Origin: CAZOZZ01 sp965262425
Lineage (GTDB): Bacteria; Acidobacteriota; Terriglobia; 20CM-2-55-15
Direction: 5' to 3'
NCBI GenBank assembly: GCA_965262425.1
Contig: OZ253536.1
Location: 1-64,000 of the forward strand
DNA length: 64,000 bases
The notes under the pieces were generated by a model. The model had not been told where the DNA came from, made no database searches, and saw only the letters and a program-made list of their open reading frames with translations. The position numbers and the translations under genes were made by a program. Of the stretch, positions 1-9,502 are shown one piece after another. Every line of letters starts with the position of its first letter. Position 1 is the stretch's first letter.

Positions 1-176
1 GATGAGCCGACCGGAACCTCGACCGGAAGGTGGCCGAATCGGTCGCCGACATCCTGGTGGATCTTGAAGCTCGACAGCAGGTCATTCTGGTGGTCGTCAC
101 GCACAATCCGGAACTCGCCGGCCGCCTGCCGGTGCGCTTCGATCTGGTCGACCATCGACTCGAACGGCGGACGTGA
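1..176 (+). CDS. ABC transporter ATP-binding protein, C-terminal end (partial)
   Basis: Only the end of the gene is inside the window. The first bases encode the Walker B/D-loop region (DEPTG), and from base 15 another frame reads NLDRKVAES through to TGA at 174-176. Joining the two needs one extra base at about 14, where GGAAC should be GGNAAC, so there is a one-base deletion. Downstream VVVTHN is the H-loop histidine. This is the LolD/MacB-type ATPase that pairs with FtsX-like permeases, which fits the permease starting 5 bases after the stop. It would power transport of a lipoprotein, lipid or peptide across the envelope; the substrate cannot be told. Family assignment is confident for so short a piece because Walker B, D-loop and H-loop occur in order. 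Confidence 0.75.
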
Positions 177-180
177 CACC

Positions 181-1914
181 ATGACACGGAAGCAACTCTT
201 CGCGAGAAACCTCACCTACTACTGGCGGACGAATCTTGCCGTTATTGCCGGTGTGGCCGCGGCCGTAGCGGTTCTCGCCGGAGCGTTGCTGGTCGGCGAT
301 TCGGTACGCGCCAGCCTGCGCGATCTCGTGCTGCTGCGTTTGGGCGCCACTTCCTTCGTGATCACCTCGGAGAACTTTTTCCGCGAAGACCTCGCGGAGG
401 CGTTCGAGTCGAGCCCGGAATTCGAGAGTGCGTTTCTTAGAGCCGCGCCCCTGATCGCGCTCGACGGTGTCGTCACCCACGAGACCAGCGGGCGGCGAGC
501 TTCCGGCGTCCTGGTTTACGGTGTGGATTCACGATTCTGGCTCTTTCACGGAAAGGCCGAGCCGTCCTCTCGAACCCCGTCAGGTCCTGTTGAGTTCGAG
601 TCTGGCCGACGAGTTCGACATCGGGTCCGGGGACTCCCTCCTGGTCCGGGTGGCAAGGCCTTCGGACGTGCCGCTGGATTCGCTTCACAGCGACAAGGAT
701 GGCCTTGGCCGAACGCTGCGCCTGAATGTCGCCGGAACGCTTGGCTCGGACCAACTGGGCGAGTTCTCGGTTCGGCCGCAACAGGGGGCCGTCCGTGCCG
801 TCTTCGTCCCATGGCGGATTTGCAGCGTGACCTGGATCAGGCCGGAAGGGTGAACGGCATCCTTGTCTCCGAACCATCCACGGATTCCCGCGACGCACTC
901 GAAGCTCGATCGCGGCAGGACCAGCTCGAAGACTTGTTGCGAGCGACCTATGACCTGGACGATCTGGACGTCGATATCATCGGGACTGTCGCGGAGGGTT
1001 CGGGCGGACCGGTATTGGTCGAAAGCGGAAGGGTCGTCCTGGACGATCGTGTCGCTGAAGCAGCACGAGGGGCCGCGACCGAGTTGGGTTGGCAGGCGAC
1101 GGGAGTGTTCACTTATCTGGCGAACACGATTCGGATCGGCGATCGGGAAACGCCGTACTCGCTGGTCGCAGCGTTGGATGGAGCCGAGTTTCGGTCTCTC
1201 GATCGTGCCGCGAGCCCGGCCCCGGCGAGCGACCTCGCGTCCATCTGGTTGAATGACTGGGCCAGGAACGACCTGGACGCGAACGCCGGGGACACGGTCG
1301 AGCTCGACTATTACGTTTGGCACGAAGGCGGGCGCCTCGAAACTCGAACTGCCGATTTTGTCTTGCGCGGCTCGGTTGGAATGACCGGACTCGGCGGCGA
1401 CCGCACGCTCGCGCCGACCTATCCGGGCCTGTCCGATTCCGCAACGATGGGGGGGTGGGATCCGCCGTTCCCTGTGGATCTGGGACGGGTCCGGGACCAG
1501 GATGAGGAGTACTGGGACCAGTACCGAACCGCGCCTCGGGCGTTCCTTCGACTGGAGGTCGGGCAGGAACTGTGGAGGACACGGTACGGGCAGTTGACCT
1601 CCGTCCGCCTGACGCCACCACCGGAAATGCCGGCAGGTGTGGCGTCCGAGACCATCCGGGAAAAGCTGCGGGAAAAGCTGGATCCCATTGCGGCCGGGAT
1701 GGTGGTTTACCCCGCCCGCCAGGCGGGTACCGAGTCTTCAAGCGGGGCCATTGACTTCGGCCTGTATTTCATCTCGTTCAGCTTCTTCCTCGTGATGTCG
1801 GCCGTACTGCTGGCGAGCCTCTTCTTCCGGCTGGGCATCGAGCAACGTTTGCGGGAGATTGGCCTTCTGGCGGCCATCGGTTTTCCCCGGCGGATCTCAA
1901 TAAGTTGTTTCTAG
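181..1914 (+). pseudogene. FtsX-like ABC permease, N-terminal part (frameshifted)
   Basis: Start ATG at 181 follows the ATPase stop by 4 bases. The product opens with a short cytoplasmic segment and a membrane helix (LAVIAGVAAAVAVLAGALLVGD, about residues 18-40), followed by a large periplasmic domain and, near 1765-1890, the first helices of an FtsX domain. The frame is broken. Between about 570 and 811 the sensible reading (SLADEFDIGSGD onward) lies in the second forward frame, then returns at MADLQRDLDQ. At about 1884 a missing T in a T-run produces the stop at 1914, while the true continuation PADLNKLFLG lies in the third frame. The rest of the gene is in the next entry. Either a decaying gene or homopolymer errors near a contig end. 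Confidence 0.75.
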
Positions 1915-3572
1915 GCGAGGGAATCCTTCTGGCGGGGCTGGGAAGCCTGGTCGGCGTGGCCGGCGCCGTCGCCTACGGAGCCGTGATGATGTACGGCTTG
2001 CGGACCTGGTGGGTGGAGTCGGTGGGAACAACGTTCTTGCGCCTGGATGTCTCCCCCCTTTCCCTGTTTGTGGGACTCGTCGGCGGGATGATGACAGCCG
2101 TCCTGTGCATCTGGTGGACGCTCCGCGGAGTACGATCCCTCTCACCGAGGAGTCTGATGACCGGATCGCGTCAGGCAGCCCCGATCTCGGGCACCCGACA
2201 ACGAAGAGTGTGGCGGTTTGCTGCCGCGGCCGCTTTAGTGGCCTTTGCTTTGATGGGAGCGTCTCAGCTTGGCATGCTCGACATGGCTGCTGGTTCTTCG
2301 GTGCGGGCGCGCTCCTGCTCGTCGCTTCCTTGTGCACAGCATGGGGTTGGCTTGCATCAAGAAAACGTCAGGCCGGGATCGGGGCACCGGCGGCGTGGTG
2401 GGGATGGGCGTGAGAAACGCGTCGTGGCGTCCCGGTCGCAGTCTCCTCTCGATCGCCATGATGGCCTCCGCGGCCTTCATCATTGTTTCCGTGGACGCCT
2501 TTCGACGCGACATTCCCAGTGCGGGTCTGGATCGCGGGTCGGGCACCGGCGGCTTCGGCTCCTGGCCGAATCGTTGCTGCCGGTCCCTCACGATCTGAAC
2601 ACGGACGAAGGCCGCATCAACATGAATTTCACCGACGAAGAGTCGGTTGCGCTCGAGGGGACCACGATTTTCTCCTTTCTGCTCCGCCCGGGAGAGGATG
2701 TCAGCTGCCTGAACCTGTACCAGCCCCGGGATCCGCGCGTGCTCGGAGTTCCGGACTCGCTGATCGAAGCGGCGAGGTTTTCTTTCCAGAGTTCGCTGGC
2801 GACGAACCGCCAGGAGGAGGAAAACCCGTGGGCACTGCTTCGCACGGAGTACCCTGACGGGGCGATTCCCGCCATTGCCGACGCGCACACTCTGACATAC
2901 ATCCTGAAGCGCAAGCCGGGCGAAGATTTCGTGATTGAACACGAAGGCCGTTCCGTGCGACTGCGCCTGGTGGCAGCATTGGCGGACAGTCTGTTCCAGA
3001 GCGAGCTGTTGATCTCCTCGGAGAACTTCCGGAAGCTGTTTCCATACCGCACCGGGTTCCGGTATTTCCTCATCGATGAGGGAGAGGAGGGGGCCGGGAA
3101 TGTCGCGGGAGTCCTTGAACAGGGTTTGTCGGACTCCGGGTTGGACGTGATGCCGGCGCGCGAGCGCCTGGAAACGTTTCACCGTGTAGAGAGTACGTAT
3201 ATTTCAACCTTCCAGTCGCTGGGGGGCCTCGGCCTGTTGCTGGGCACGCTGGGTTTGACGGCCGTGATGTTGAGGAACGTTCTCGAACGGCGAAAGGAGA
3301 TGGCGCTGTTGCGAGCCGCCGGATATCGCGGATCGGATCTGGCGACGCTGGTCGTGGCCGAAAACGCCGTCCTCCTTTTCGGAGGCCTGTTGTGCGGTGT
3401 CGCCTCGGCGGTGCTGGCGATTCTGCCCGCGCTTCTGGCCCGCGGGTCGATGCCGGGCGGTGGGATCGGGGTCATGCTTGGAGGAGTCGTCCTGGTCGGG
3501 CTGTCGGCTTCCGTCGTGGCCGTCGTCGCTCTTTTGCGTATGCCGCTGCTTGCTTCTCTACGCTCGGAGTAG
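1905..3572 (+). pseudogene. FtsX-like ABC permease, C-terminal part (frameshifted)
   Basis: This continues the permease that begins at 181. It completes the first FtsX domain (ILLAGLGSLVGVAGAVAYG), then runs through a second periplasmic domain and a second FtsX domain (SLGGLGLLLGTLGLTAVM, later RKEMALLRAAGYRGSDL) to TAG at 3570-3572. More frame changes are needed: at about 2290 the text moves to the second frame (WFFGAGALLLVASL), at about 2378 to the first (VRNASWRPGRSLLSIAM), and at about 2545 back to the third (LLAESLLPVPHDL). Each looks like one lost base. The full protein would be about 1,130 residues with two FtsX domains, a layout common in acidobacterial permeases. No intact protein can be made from the sequence as given. 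Confidence 0.72.
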
Positions 3573-3637
3573 GTTGTTTTTGTTACAGTGTCACCCAGGC
3601 AGTTCAGCAATCTTGAATGGTTCATAGGGGGAATCCC

Positions 3638-4921
3638 GTGCGGATCCGGTCACATTTGGCCCTGGCCCTCATCGGGCTTGTTCTGGCGTTTCCTGAGGAT
3701 CTCGAAAGCCAGGAAACCGTCGAGATGGTGGGGGTTGCCGGCGAAGGCGCTGACTATTGGCCCCGTTGGCGTGGACCTTCCGGACAAGGGCTGGTCCAGG
3801 GAACCGGATATGCGGACAGCTGGTCGGCTACCGAGAACATCCTGTGGAAGACGCCGGTTCCGGGAAGTGGCAATTCGTCGCCGATCGTCTGGGGAGACCG
3901 CATCTTTCTCACCACGTCCTACGAGGGTGGCCGGAGGCTGTCGCTCGTTGCCTTTCGACGCTCGAACGGTTCTCTGTTGTGGGAGAAGTTCGCACCGGAA
4001 GGGAGGAGGGAGTCGGTTCACAGGAAGAACGGGAACGCCTCTGCTACAGCTCTGACCGACGGCGAGTTTGTGTATGTCTCCTTTGGCGCCCGGGGCCTGA
4101 TGGCTTTCGACATGGAAGGTGAACTAGCCTGGCATCAGGACTTCGGCCCGATGAGCAACTACCATGGTACGGCGGGTTCGCCGCTACTCTATCGGGATCG
4201 GATCATCCTGTATCAGGACCAGCGAGCGGGGTCGTTCGTCGCCGCGTTCGACAAGCGCACGGGCAGCGAATTGTGGAAAACGCCTCGAAATGCCAGTGTG
4301 GGGTGGGGGACCCCTGTCGCGATCCGTGTCGGCGATCACGATGAAATCATCGTCTCGAGCCAGCGCAGGGTGCAGGCATATGATCCGGACACCGGTCGGG
4401 AGTTGTGGCAGTGCGGGGGTAACCTGTTCGAGGTCATTCCCACGCCGGTCGTCGGACATGGGATGGTGTTCTGTTCCTCCGGCCGGGCCGGACCGACGTT
4501 GGCGATTCGTCCGGGTGGCAGCGGAGACGTTACCGACAGCCACATTGTCTGGAGCAGCCCGAGGGGCTCGCCCTTCGTTCCCTCACCCATCCTCTACGGC
4601 GAGTATCTCTACATCGTGAACGACATGGCGTCCATCGCGACGTGTTTCGAGGCGTCGACGGGCGACGTCATGTGGCAGGGACGGCTCGGCGTGGCGCGAC
4701 GGGAGGGGTTTTCGGCTTCACCGGTGGCGGTGGACGGCAAGGTGTTCTTCACCAATGACAACGGTGAGACGTTTGTTCTGCGCGCCGGTCCCGAGTTCGA
4801 ATTGCTTCACGTGAACGACATCGGCGAGCGGACGCTTGCCTCGCCCGCGCTGGTTGACGGTCGCTGGTATGTCCGGACCGCTACCAACTTGATTGCCATT
4901 GGCTCGAAGGGAAACGAGTGA
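3638..4921 (+). CDS. Secreted PQQ-like (BamB-like) beta-propeller protein 1
   Basis: A 427-residue predicted secreted protein. GTG at 3638 is chosen because AGGGGGA (3626-3632) is a good ribosome site 5 bases upstream and the product then opens with RIRSHLALALIGLVLAF, a signal peptide; ATG 3617 is the alternative. The mature start has the WPRWRGPSGQG motif seen in nearly every propeller protein of this window. Repeats with the PQQ-repeat pattern follow (G-Y/F-V-Y...A-hydrophobic-D...G...L-W), such as SNGSLLWEKF, TGRELWQC and TGDVMWQG. The family folds as an eight-bladed propeller. Most members are not quinoprotein dehydrogenases, and no catalytic quinone-binding Cys pair or calcium-site motif was recognised. 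Its stop overlaps the next gene by one base, so the two are probably co-translated. Exact role unknown. Confidence 0.88.
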   Translation: MRIRSHLALALIGLVLAFPEDLESQETVEMVGVAGEGADYWPRWRGPSGQGLVQGTGYADSWSATENILWKTPVPGSGNSSPIVWGDRIFLTTSYEGGRRLSLVAFRRSNGSLLWEKFAPEGRRESVHRKNGNASATALTDGEFVYVSFGARGLMAFDMEGELAWHQDFGPMSNYHGTAGSPLLYRDRIILYQDQRAGSFVAAFDKRTGSELWKTPRNASVGWGTPVAIRVGDHDEIIVSSQRRVQAYDPDTGRELWQCGGNLFEVIPTPVVGHGMVFCSSGRAGPTLAIRPGGSGDVTDSHIVWSSPRGSPFVPSPILYGEYLYIVNDMASIATCFEASTGDVMWQGRLGVARREGFSASPVAVDGKVFFTNDNGETFVLRAGPEFELLHVNDIGERTLASPALVDGRWYVRTATNLIAIGSKGNE

Positions 4922-5301
4922 TGGTGCGAACACGCACATTCCTGATTGTCGTTCTTGCGCTTGGTGCCGTGACAGTGGGGTTCACCGGAGACCACTGGCC
5001 GCACTGGCGCGGCCCCACCCACAATGGTGTCAGCGATGAGACGGACCTTCCTCTGCACTGGAACGCCGAAGAAAACATTGCCTGGAAACTCGACCTGCCT
5101 GGCCGCAGCGGCGCCACGCCGATCATCTGGGGAAATCGTGTGTTCGTCAACGTTTCAAACGGCGACAGCATCGAGTTGTGGTGCGTCGATCGCAAGACGG
5201 GCGACGTCATGTGGAAGAAGATACTCGGCGGCGGCAACCGGAGAATTCGGAAACACAACCACGCGACGCCTTCCCCCGTGACCGACGGTGAGAGCCTGTA
5301 G
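4921..5301 (+). pseudogene. PQQ-like beta-propeller protein 2, N-terminal part (premature TAG)
   Basis: ATG at 4921 shares its A with the preceding TGA (TGATG), the classic translational-coupling arrangement. The product has a signal peptide (FLIVVLALGAVTVGF) and the family start WPHWRGPTHNG, then repeats containing TGDVMWKK. Codon 127 (5299-5301) is TAG in the middle of GESL-stop-VMTGTG, where paralogs have a tyrosine (as in LYV). The same frame continues open to 6189, so this is a single nonsense change (TAC or TAT to TAG), not a frameshift. See the following entry for the remainder. It could be a real nonsense mutation or a base-calling error. Confidence 0.75.
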
Positions 5302-5304
5302 GTC

Positions 5305-6189
5305 ATGACCGGAACCGGACTGCTCCGGAGGCTCGATTTCGACGGAAACGAAATCTGGTTGAGGGACATTCAGGCCGACCACGGCGCCTTTGGGTTGAAC
5401 TGGGGCTACGGTTCTTCTCCGTTGTTGCACGAGGATTTCCTCTATATCCAGGTTCTGCACGGGATGCGAACCGACGACCCGTCGTACATGCTGCGTATCA
5501 ACAAGAACACCGGCAAGACGTTGTGGCGAGTGGAGCGACCGACCCAAGCCCGAAGGGAGTCACCGGATTCCTATACTACCCCCCAGCTGGTCAAGACGGC
5601 CCGAGGGTTGGAACTCGTCATTACGGGAGGCGACTGTGTCACCGGACATGATCTGGAAACCGGAAAGGAACTATGGCGGGCGAACGGTCTGAACCCGAGG
5701 AACCGCGGAAACTTCCGTCTCGTCGCCTCGGCGCTGATCCTTGAAGACATGGTATTTGCCCCGAGCCGGCAACGCCCGTTGCTCGCGCTGAGAGCCGGCG
5801 GCACCGGCGACGTGACAACCTCCCACCTGCTCTGGTCGACAAACAACGGCCCCGACGTTCCAACTCCCGTCAGCGATGGAAAGTACCTGTATGTTGTCAG
5901 GGATAACGGGGTGTTGTATTGCTACGATGCGCGAACGGGCGAGGAAGTGTATGGAGGTCAACGACTCAAATCCGGCACCTACAGCTCATCTCCAGTCCTG
6001 GCCGACGGCAAGATCTACTTCACCAACGAGAACGGCGTCACGACCGTGATCAAGGCCGGGCCCAGCTTCGAGATCCTTGCGGAAAACAATCTGAACGACT
6101 ACACGCTCAGTTCCCCCGCAATGGTGGCCGGCCAGATCTTCATCCGTTCGGATTTCGCTCTCTGGGCCATCGGCCAAGCCAAGGACTAA
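5305..6189 (+). pseudogene. PQQ-like beta-propeller protein 2, C-terminal part
   Basis: Same frame as the upstream fragment, beginning just after the TAG with VMTGTGLLRRLDFDG and ending at TAA 6187-6189. It carries five or six further propeller repeats (TGKTLWRVERP, TGKELWRANG, TGEEVYGGQR) and the usual closing blade (FFTNENGVTTVIKAG-like, then FALWAIGQ). Together the two parts would make a 422-residue protein matching propeller protein 1 in length and order of repeats. A separate downstream start is unlikely: no ribosome site precedes 5305, and the first blades would be lost. A hairpin and the IS1380 element follow directly. Confidence 0.75.
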
Positions 6190-6190
6190 C

Positions 6191-6229
6191 TCGGGGACGG
6201 AGGAAAAACTTTTACGCCTCCGTCCCCGA
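6191..6229. terminator. Perfect 13-bp stem hairpin after propeller gene 2
   Basis: TCGGGGACGGAGG at 6191-6203 is the exact reverse complement of CCTCCGTCCCCGA at 6217-6229, with a 13-base AT-rich loop. It begins one base after the propeller stop codon. There is no U-tract after the stem, so it may be a factor-assisted terminator or a REP-like palindrome. The IS1380 target CTAG starts two bases beyond it. Confidence 0.6.
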
Positions 6230-6234
6230 ACTAG

Positions 6235-7987
6235 CCCGCATTTCTCAAGAGATCTGAGATAAATCGAAACAGAGTAGGAAGGGAAAGGACCGAAAAAGGC
6301 CGCCCTGTCTGGCATAGATGACTTTGTCTAGAAGCATCAAATGCGCAGACGGAGGCGGCCTTTATGAATACAGAGTGTAAGACAGAATCGATTCAATTTC
6401 ACGCATTAGGTTCACGGGAAGTACGGGGCCAATTCGACGGAGGAGACATCAGCACGGATGCGGGCGGCTTGCTGCTACGAGAAGCAGAAAAACGGACGGG
6501 GATTCTGAAACAGCTTGCCGGATGTTTCCAGGATCATCGGGATCCGCGATTTGTGGAACACGGGATCGAACAACTGGTGTCGCAACGTGTGTACGGATTG
6601 TGTTTGGGCTATGAGGATCTGAACGACCACGACCAACTCCGGTCGGATCCGATGCTGGCCGTGATGGTGGGTGAGACCGATCCGAAGGGTCGGACCCGGA
6701 AACAGGCACGAGATCGAGGCAAGGCCCTGGCTGGTAAGAGCACGCTGAACCGACTGGAACTGTCGACCGAGGGTGCGGCAGACCATCCGTACAAGAAGAT
6801 CGGACGAGACGAGGCGGCGATGGATAGGTTGATGGTGGACGTGTTTCTCCAAGCGCATCGGCGGGCGCCGCGGCAGATCATTCTGGATCTGGATGCGACC
6901 GACGATCCGATTCACGGGAGTCAGGAGGGTCGCTTCTTTCACGGCTATTACCGGCACTATTGTTATCTGCCGCTGTATATCTTCTGTGGGGAGTTTCTGC
7001 TGTGTGCCCGGCTACGACGATCCGACATCGATGGTGCGGCCGGATCGGTCAAAGAGCTGGAACGGATCGTCGGACAGATTCGGCAGAAGTGGCCCAGAGT
7101 CCAGATCGTGATTCGTGCCGACTCGGGTTTCTGCCGCGATGAGATCCTGACGTGGTGCGAGGCCCAACACCGTGTCGATTACGTGATCGGACTGGCAAAG
7201 AACAATCGACTGCTGGGCGCGATCGAAACTCCGATGGCGACTGCAAAAAAGCGATTCGACAGGACGGGAAAGCCAGCGCGCGTCTTTAAGACGTTTCCGT
7301 ATCAGACCCGCGACAGCTGGACCCGTGAGCGACGCATCATTGGTAAGGCCGAACATCTGGCCAAGGGCTCCAATCCTCGGTTTATCGTCACCTCGTTACC
7401 GAAAGGCCGAAAGACCCCAAGACAGATCTATGAACAGATCTACTGTGCCCGAGGGGATATGGAAAACCGGATCAAAGAGCAACAGCTCGGATTGTTCGCC
7501 GATCGGACCAGCACGGCCACCATGCGCGCCAATCAACTCCGACTCTACCTTTCATCGGTGGCGTACATGTTAATGCAGGCCTTGCGACGGCTCGGGTTGC
7601 AGGGCACCGAATTCGCGCGGGCGCAGTGCACCACGATTCGCCTGAAGCTGCTCAAAATCGGAGCGCAGATCCATGTGACCGTGCGTCGAGTCTGGATTCG
7701 GATGGCTGGCGGATACCCCTACGCCGCGGTGTTCGCTCAGATTTATGCCAACCTTCAGAAAGTCCCGCTTCGCTGTTGAGCGTCCCCTCCTCAGACATAC
7801 CAACGTTCCGATCTTTGATCGGGATAGCTGTCTCTGTAATCCGATTTCACGTCGTCATTCCCTTCACCACCACTCGTCCAGGCCCAGTCACTCCCCTCAG
7901 CCGGCATCTTTGCTCTCGCCACCCAGCCTCCGACATCTTTTCCGTCTCCAAAATGCAGTTTTGGGCACCATTCATGAGAAATGCGGG
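6235..7987 (+). mobile_element. Complete IS1380-family insertion sequence
   Basis: The element is bounded by perfect inverted repeats: CCCGCATTTCTCA at the left (6235-6247) and TGAGAAATGCGGG at the right (7975-7987). Both sides are flanked by CTAG (6231-6234 and 7988-7991), consistent with the 4-bp duplication known for this family. CTAG is palindromic, so it could also be read as part of a 17-bp repeat. Length is 1,753 bp with one intact transposase gene, so it looks recent and possibly active. It lies between propeller gene 2 and the glycosylase gene and disrupts neither. Confidence 0.88.
6364..7779 (+). CDS. IS1380-family DDE transposase
   Basis: A 471-residue transposase filling most of the insertion sequence. 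Hallmarks of the IS1380 family are visible in order: STDAGGLLLREAE near residue 32, GYEDLNDHDQLR near 82, AGKSTLNRLEL near 124, the first catalytic Asp in LDLDATDDPIHG near 174, the second in IRADSGFCRDE near 251, and the C-terminal YCARGDMENRIKEQQ block containing the catalytic Glu near 365. The family acts as a DNA transposase on its own terminal repeats. Length matches full family members and no frameshift is seen. ATG at 6364 follows CGGAGGCGG at 6350-6358, a strong ribosome site. Confidence 0.95.
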   Translation: MNTECKTESIQFHALGSREVRGQFDGGDISTDAGGLLLREAEKRTGILKQLAGCFQDHRDPRFVEHGIEQLVSQRVYGLCLGYEDLNDHDQLRSDPMLAVMVGETDPKGRTRKQARDRGKALAGKSTLNRLELSTEGAADHPYKKIGRDEAAMDRLMVDVFLQAHRRAPRQIILDLDATDDPIHGSQEGRFFHGYYRHYCYLPLYIFCGEFLLCARLRRSDIDGAAGSVKELERIVGQIRQKWPRVQIVIRADSGFCRDEILTWCEAQHRVDYVIGLAKNNRLLGAIETPMATAKKRFDRTGKPARVFKTFPYQTRDSWTRERRIIGKAEHLAKGSNPRFIVTSLPKGRKTPRQIYEQIYCARGDMENRIKEQQLGLFADRTSTATMRANQLRLYLSSVAYMLMQALRRLGLQGTEFARAQCTTIRLKLLKIGAQIHVTVRRVWIRMAGGYPYAAVFAQIYANLQKVPLRC

Positions 7988-8018
7988 CTAGCGGTTGCGG
8001 GACGACCTCTTTACTCAA

Positions 8019-8924
8019 TTATCTCCGGGCTTCGAAGTGTGCGTCCATCTCATCCAGGCTCTTCGGCCAATCCCGGCGGAGTAGTTTCGACAGGGCGCGA
8101 TCTGCCAGAAGTTTCCCGCCGGTCTGACACGTTGGGCAGTAATTGCATTCGTTGGCTGCATACACAATCCGTTGAACAGGTCCTTTGCAGATGGGACAGG
8201 GTTTGCGGTAACGGTCGTGTACAGCCATCTCCGGCCGGAACGCGGTGACCTTTGACGGGAATTTTCCACCGTTCTGTTCGCGCAGTCTCTCGACCCACTC
8301 CACCATCGTGCCTGTTGTCGCCTCGTGCAGTCGGGCGATCTCTTCGTCGGACAGTCGCGAGGTCATCTTGAGCGGTGACAGTCGGGCTCGATGGAGGATT
8401 TCGTCCGAATAGGCGTTACCGATCCCGCTGAACATCCGCGGATCCGTCAGAGACCTTTTCACCGTGTGGTTCTCCCGCCGGAGTACCGTTTGGAATTCGG
8501 CGAAGCTCGCGCTTGTGACTTCGAGGGCCCCGCGGTCGAATTGCGACAGTCCATCCTCTCCTTCGACGACGCGAATCGATGCGCGTTTTTTTGAGCCGGC
8601 CTCGGTAAGGATCAGGGTTCCGGTGGGGAAATCCAGTGCCGCCAACCTGTTTCTGCCTTTTGCCTTGTCCCCGGCTTCCTTCCATTGAAGACGGCCGGCG
8701 ATCATGAGATGAATGATCAGGAACAGATCATTTTCGAAGCAAAAAACGATCTGTTTGCCGAGGCGACGGAATCGAGTAACCGAAAGACCTTCGAGCAATG
8801 TGATGGGAGGGGTGACCGAACGCAGAACGAACGGACTGAACAGGTGAAGTCGCTTGAGCGGCTGACTTGTCAGGCGGGATTCCAGGGATTCGATGTAGAT
8901 GACGACGTCGGGAAGTTCAGGCAT
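8019..8924 (-). CDS. Fpg/Nei-family DNA glycosylase
   Basis: A base-excision repair glycosylase/AP lyase of 301 residues. The start is placed at ATG 8924-8922 so the protein begins MPELPDVV: mature Fpg/Nei enzymes use Pro2 as the catalytic amine and Glu3 as the acid, so an upstream start would inactivate it. HLMIAGRL near residue 78 is the conserved loop. FSGIGNAYSDEILH near 170 is the helix-two-turn-helix. The C-terminal zinc finger reads CPIC and, 16 residues on, CPTC, followed by TGGKLLADR with the DNA-binding Arg. The Fpg signature PEVE is PDVV here and the C-terminus extends about 25 residues past the finger, so this is a divergent subgroup; whether it prefers oxidised purines or pyrimidines cannot be told. 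Confidence 0.9.
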   Translation of the reverse strand: MPELPDVVIYIESLESRLTSQPLKRLHLFSPFVLRSVTPPITLLEGLSVTRFRRLGKQIVFCFENDLFLIIHLMIAGRLQWKEAGDKAKGRNRLAALDFPTGTLILTEAGSKKRASIRVVEGEDGLSQFDRGALEVTSASFAEFQTVLRRENHTVKRSLTDPRMFSGIGNAYSDEILHRARLSPLKMTSRLSDEEIARLHEATTGTMVEWVERLREQNGGKFPSKVTAFRPEMAVHDRYRKPCPICKGPVQRIVYAANECNYCPTCQTGGKLLADRALSKLLRRDWPKSLDEMDAHFEARR

Positions 8925-8943
8925 GCCGCCACACGTGTTCATT

Positions 8944-9020
8944 AAAATAGGGACGGGGGCGCATTTTGCTTAAGTCTCACATAATGAGTGTGTTGACTGA
9001 AACACGCCCGTCCCTATTTT
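8944..9020. repeat. Inverted repeat of 14 bp with long spacer
   Basis: AAAATAGGGACGGG (8944-8957) pairs exactly with CCCGTCCCTATTTT (9007-9020), separated by 49 bases. It fills the whole gap between the stop of the small membrane gene (9022) and the start of the glycosylase (8924), both on the minus strand. The A/T run at each end would give a U-tract after the stem in either direction, so it can act as a terminator. The GGGACGG core also occurs in the hairpin at 6191-6229, which suggests a REP-type family. Confidence 0.55.
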
Positions 9021-9021
9021 C

Positions 9022-9501
9022 TTAACCGGGGGGTTTGAAGTAGAGGACCAGGCCAGCGCCGCCGGCCACCAGGACGAAGCCGAAGTAGAGGAGCGGATTC
9101 GGCGCAGTCTCGGGTGGATGGAGCCACATCGAGACAACCACGTTTACCAGGGGGGCTCCGCCGAAGACGACGGGCATGACATAGGTTGGGAGACCGCCTG
9201 CCCTGAAGGCATAGATGATGCACACGGCGCCCAGTGCGCCCAGACCACCCGCGATGGTTGCGATCGTCGCACCCTGTCTGGTAAACCCGCTCAACTCTCC
9301 CGAAGCGGAAAGCGACCCTAACGGGACCAGTATCGCGATCAAGAAGTAAGCCACGCCGACGCATAGCAGCGCGCGTAATGGGTTGCCCAGCGCCACCTGG
9401 CCCTGGTGCAAGGTCGGTCCGTACATCCCCCACGAAAGTACCGCTCCCAGAGCGAAGAGTAGCCAGAGCATTGATTTTCTCCGATTGGTCTGTTGTTCCA
9501 T
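9022..9501 (-). CDS. Small multi-spanning membrane protein, DMT/EamA-like
   Basis: A 159-residue protein with about five predicted membrane helices: LWLLFALGAVLSWGMY (12-27), LLCVGVAYFLIAILVPLG (45-62), ATIATIAGGLGALGAVCIIYAF (78-99), VMPVVFGGAPLVNVVVSMW (108-126) and LLYFGFVLVAGGAGLVLYF (137-155). The Trp-Gly after helix 1 and the glycine-rich helices resemble one half of a drug/metabolite transporter, so it may work as a dimer; that is inference. Its ATG (9501) lies one base beyond the stop of the upstream propeller gene, so the two are probably translated together. Substrate unknown. Confidence 0.75.
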   Translation of the reverse strand: MEQQTNRRKSMLWLLFALGAVLSWGMYGPTLHQGQVALGNPLRALLCVGVAYFLIAILVPLGSLSASGELSGFTRQGATIATIAGGLGALGAVCIIYAFRAGGLPTYVMPVVFGGAPLVNVVVSMWLHPPETAPNPLLYFGFVLVAGGAGLVLYFKPPG

Positions 9502-9502
9502 C

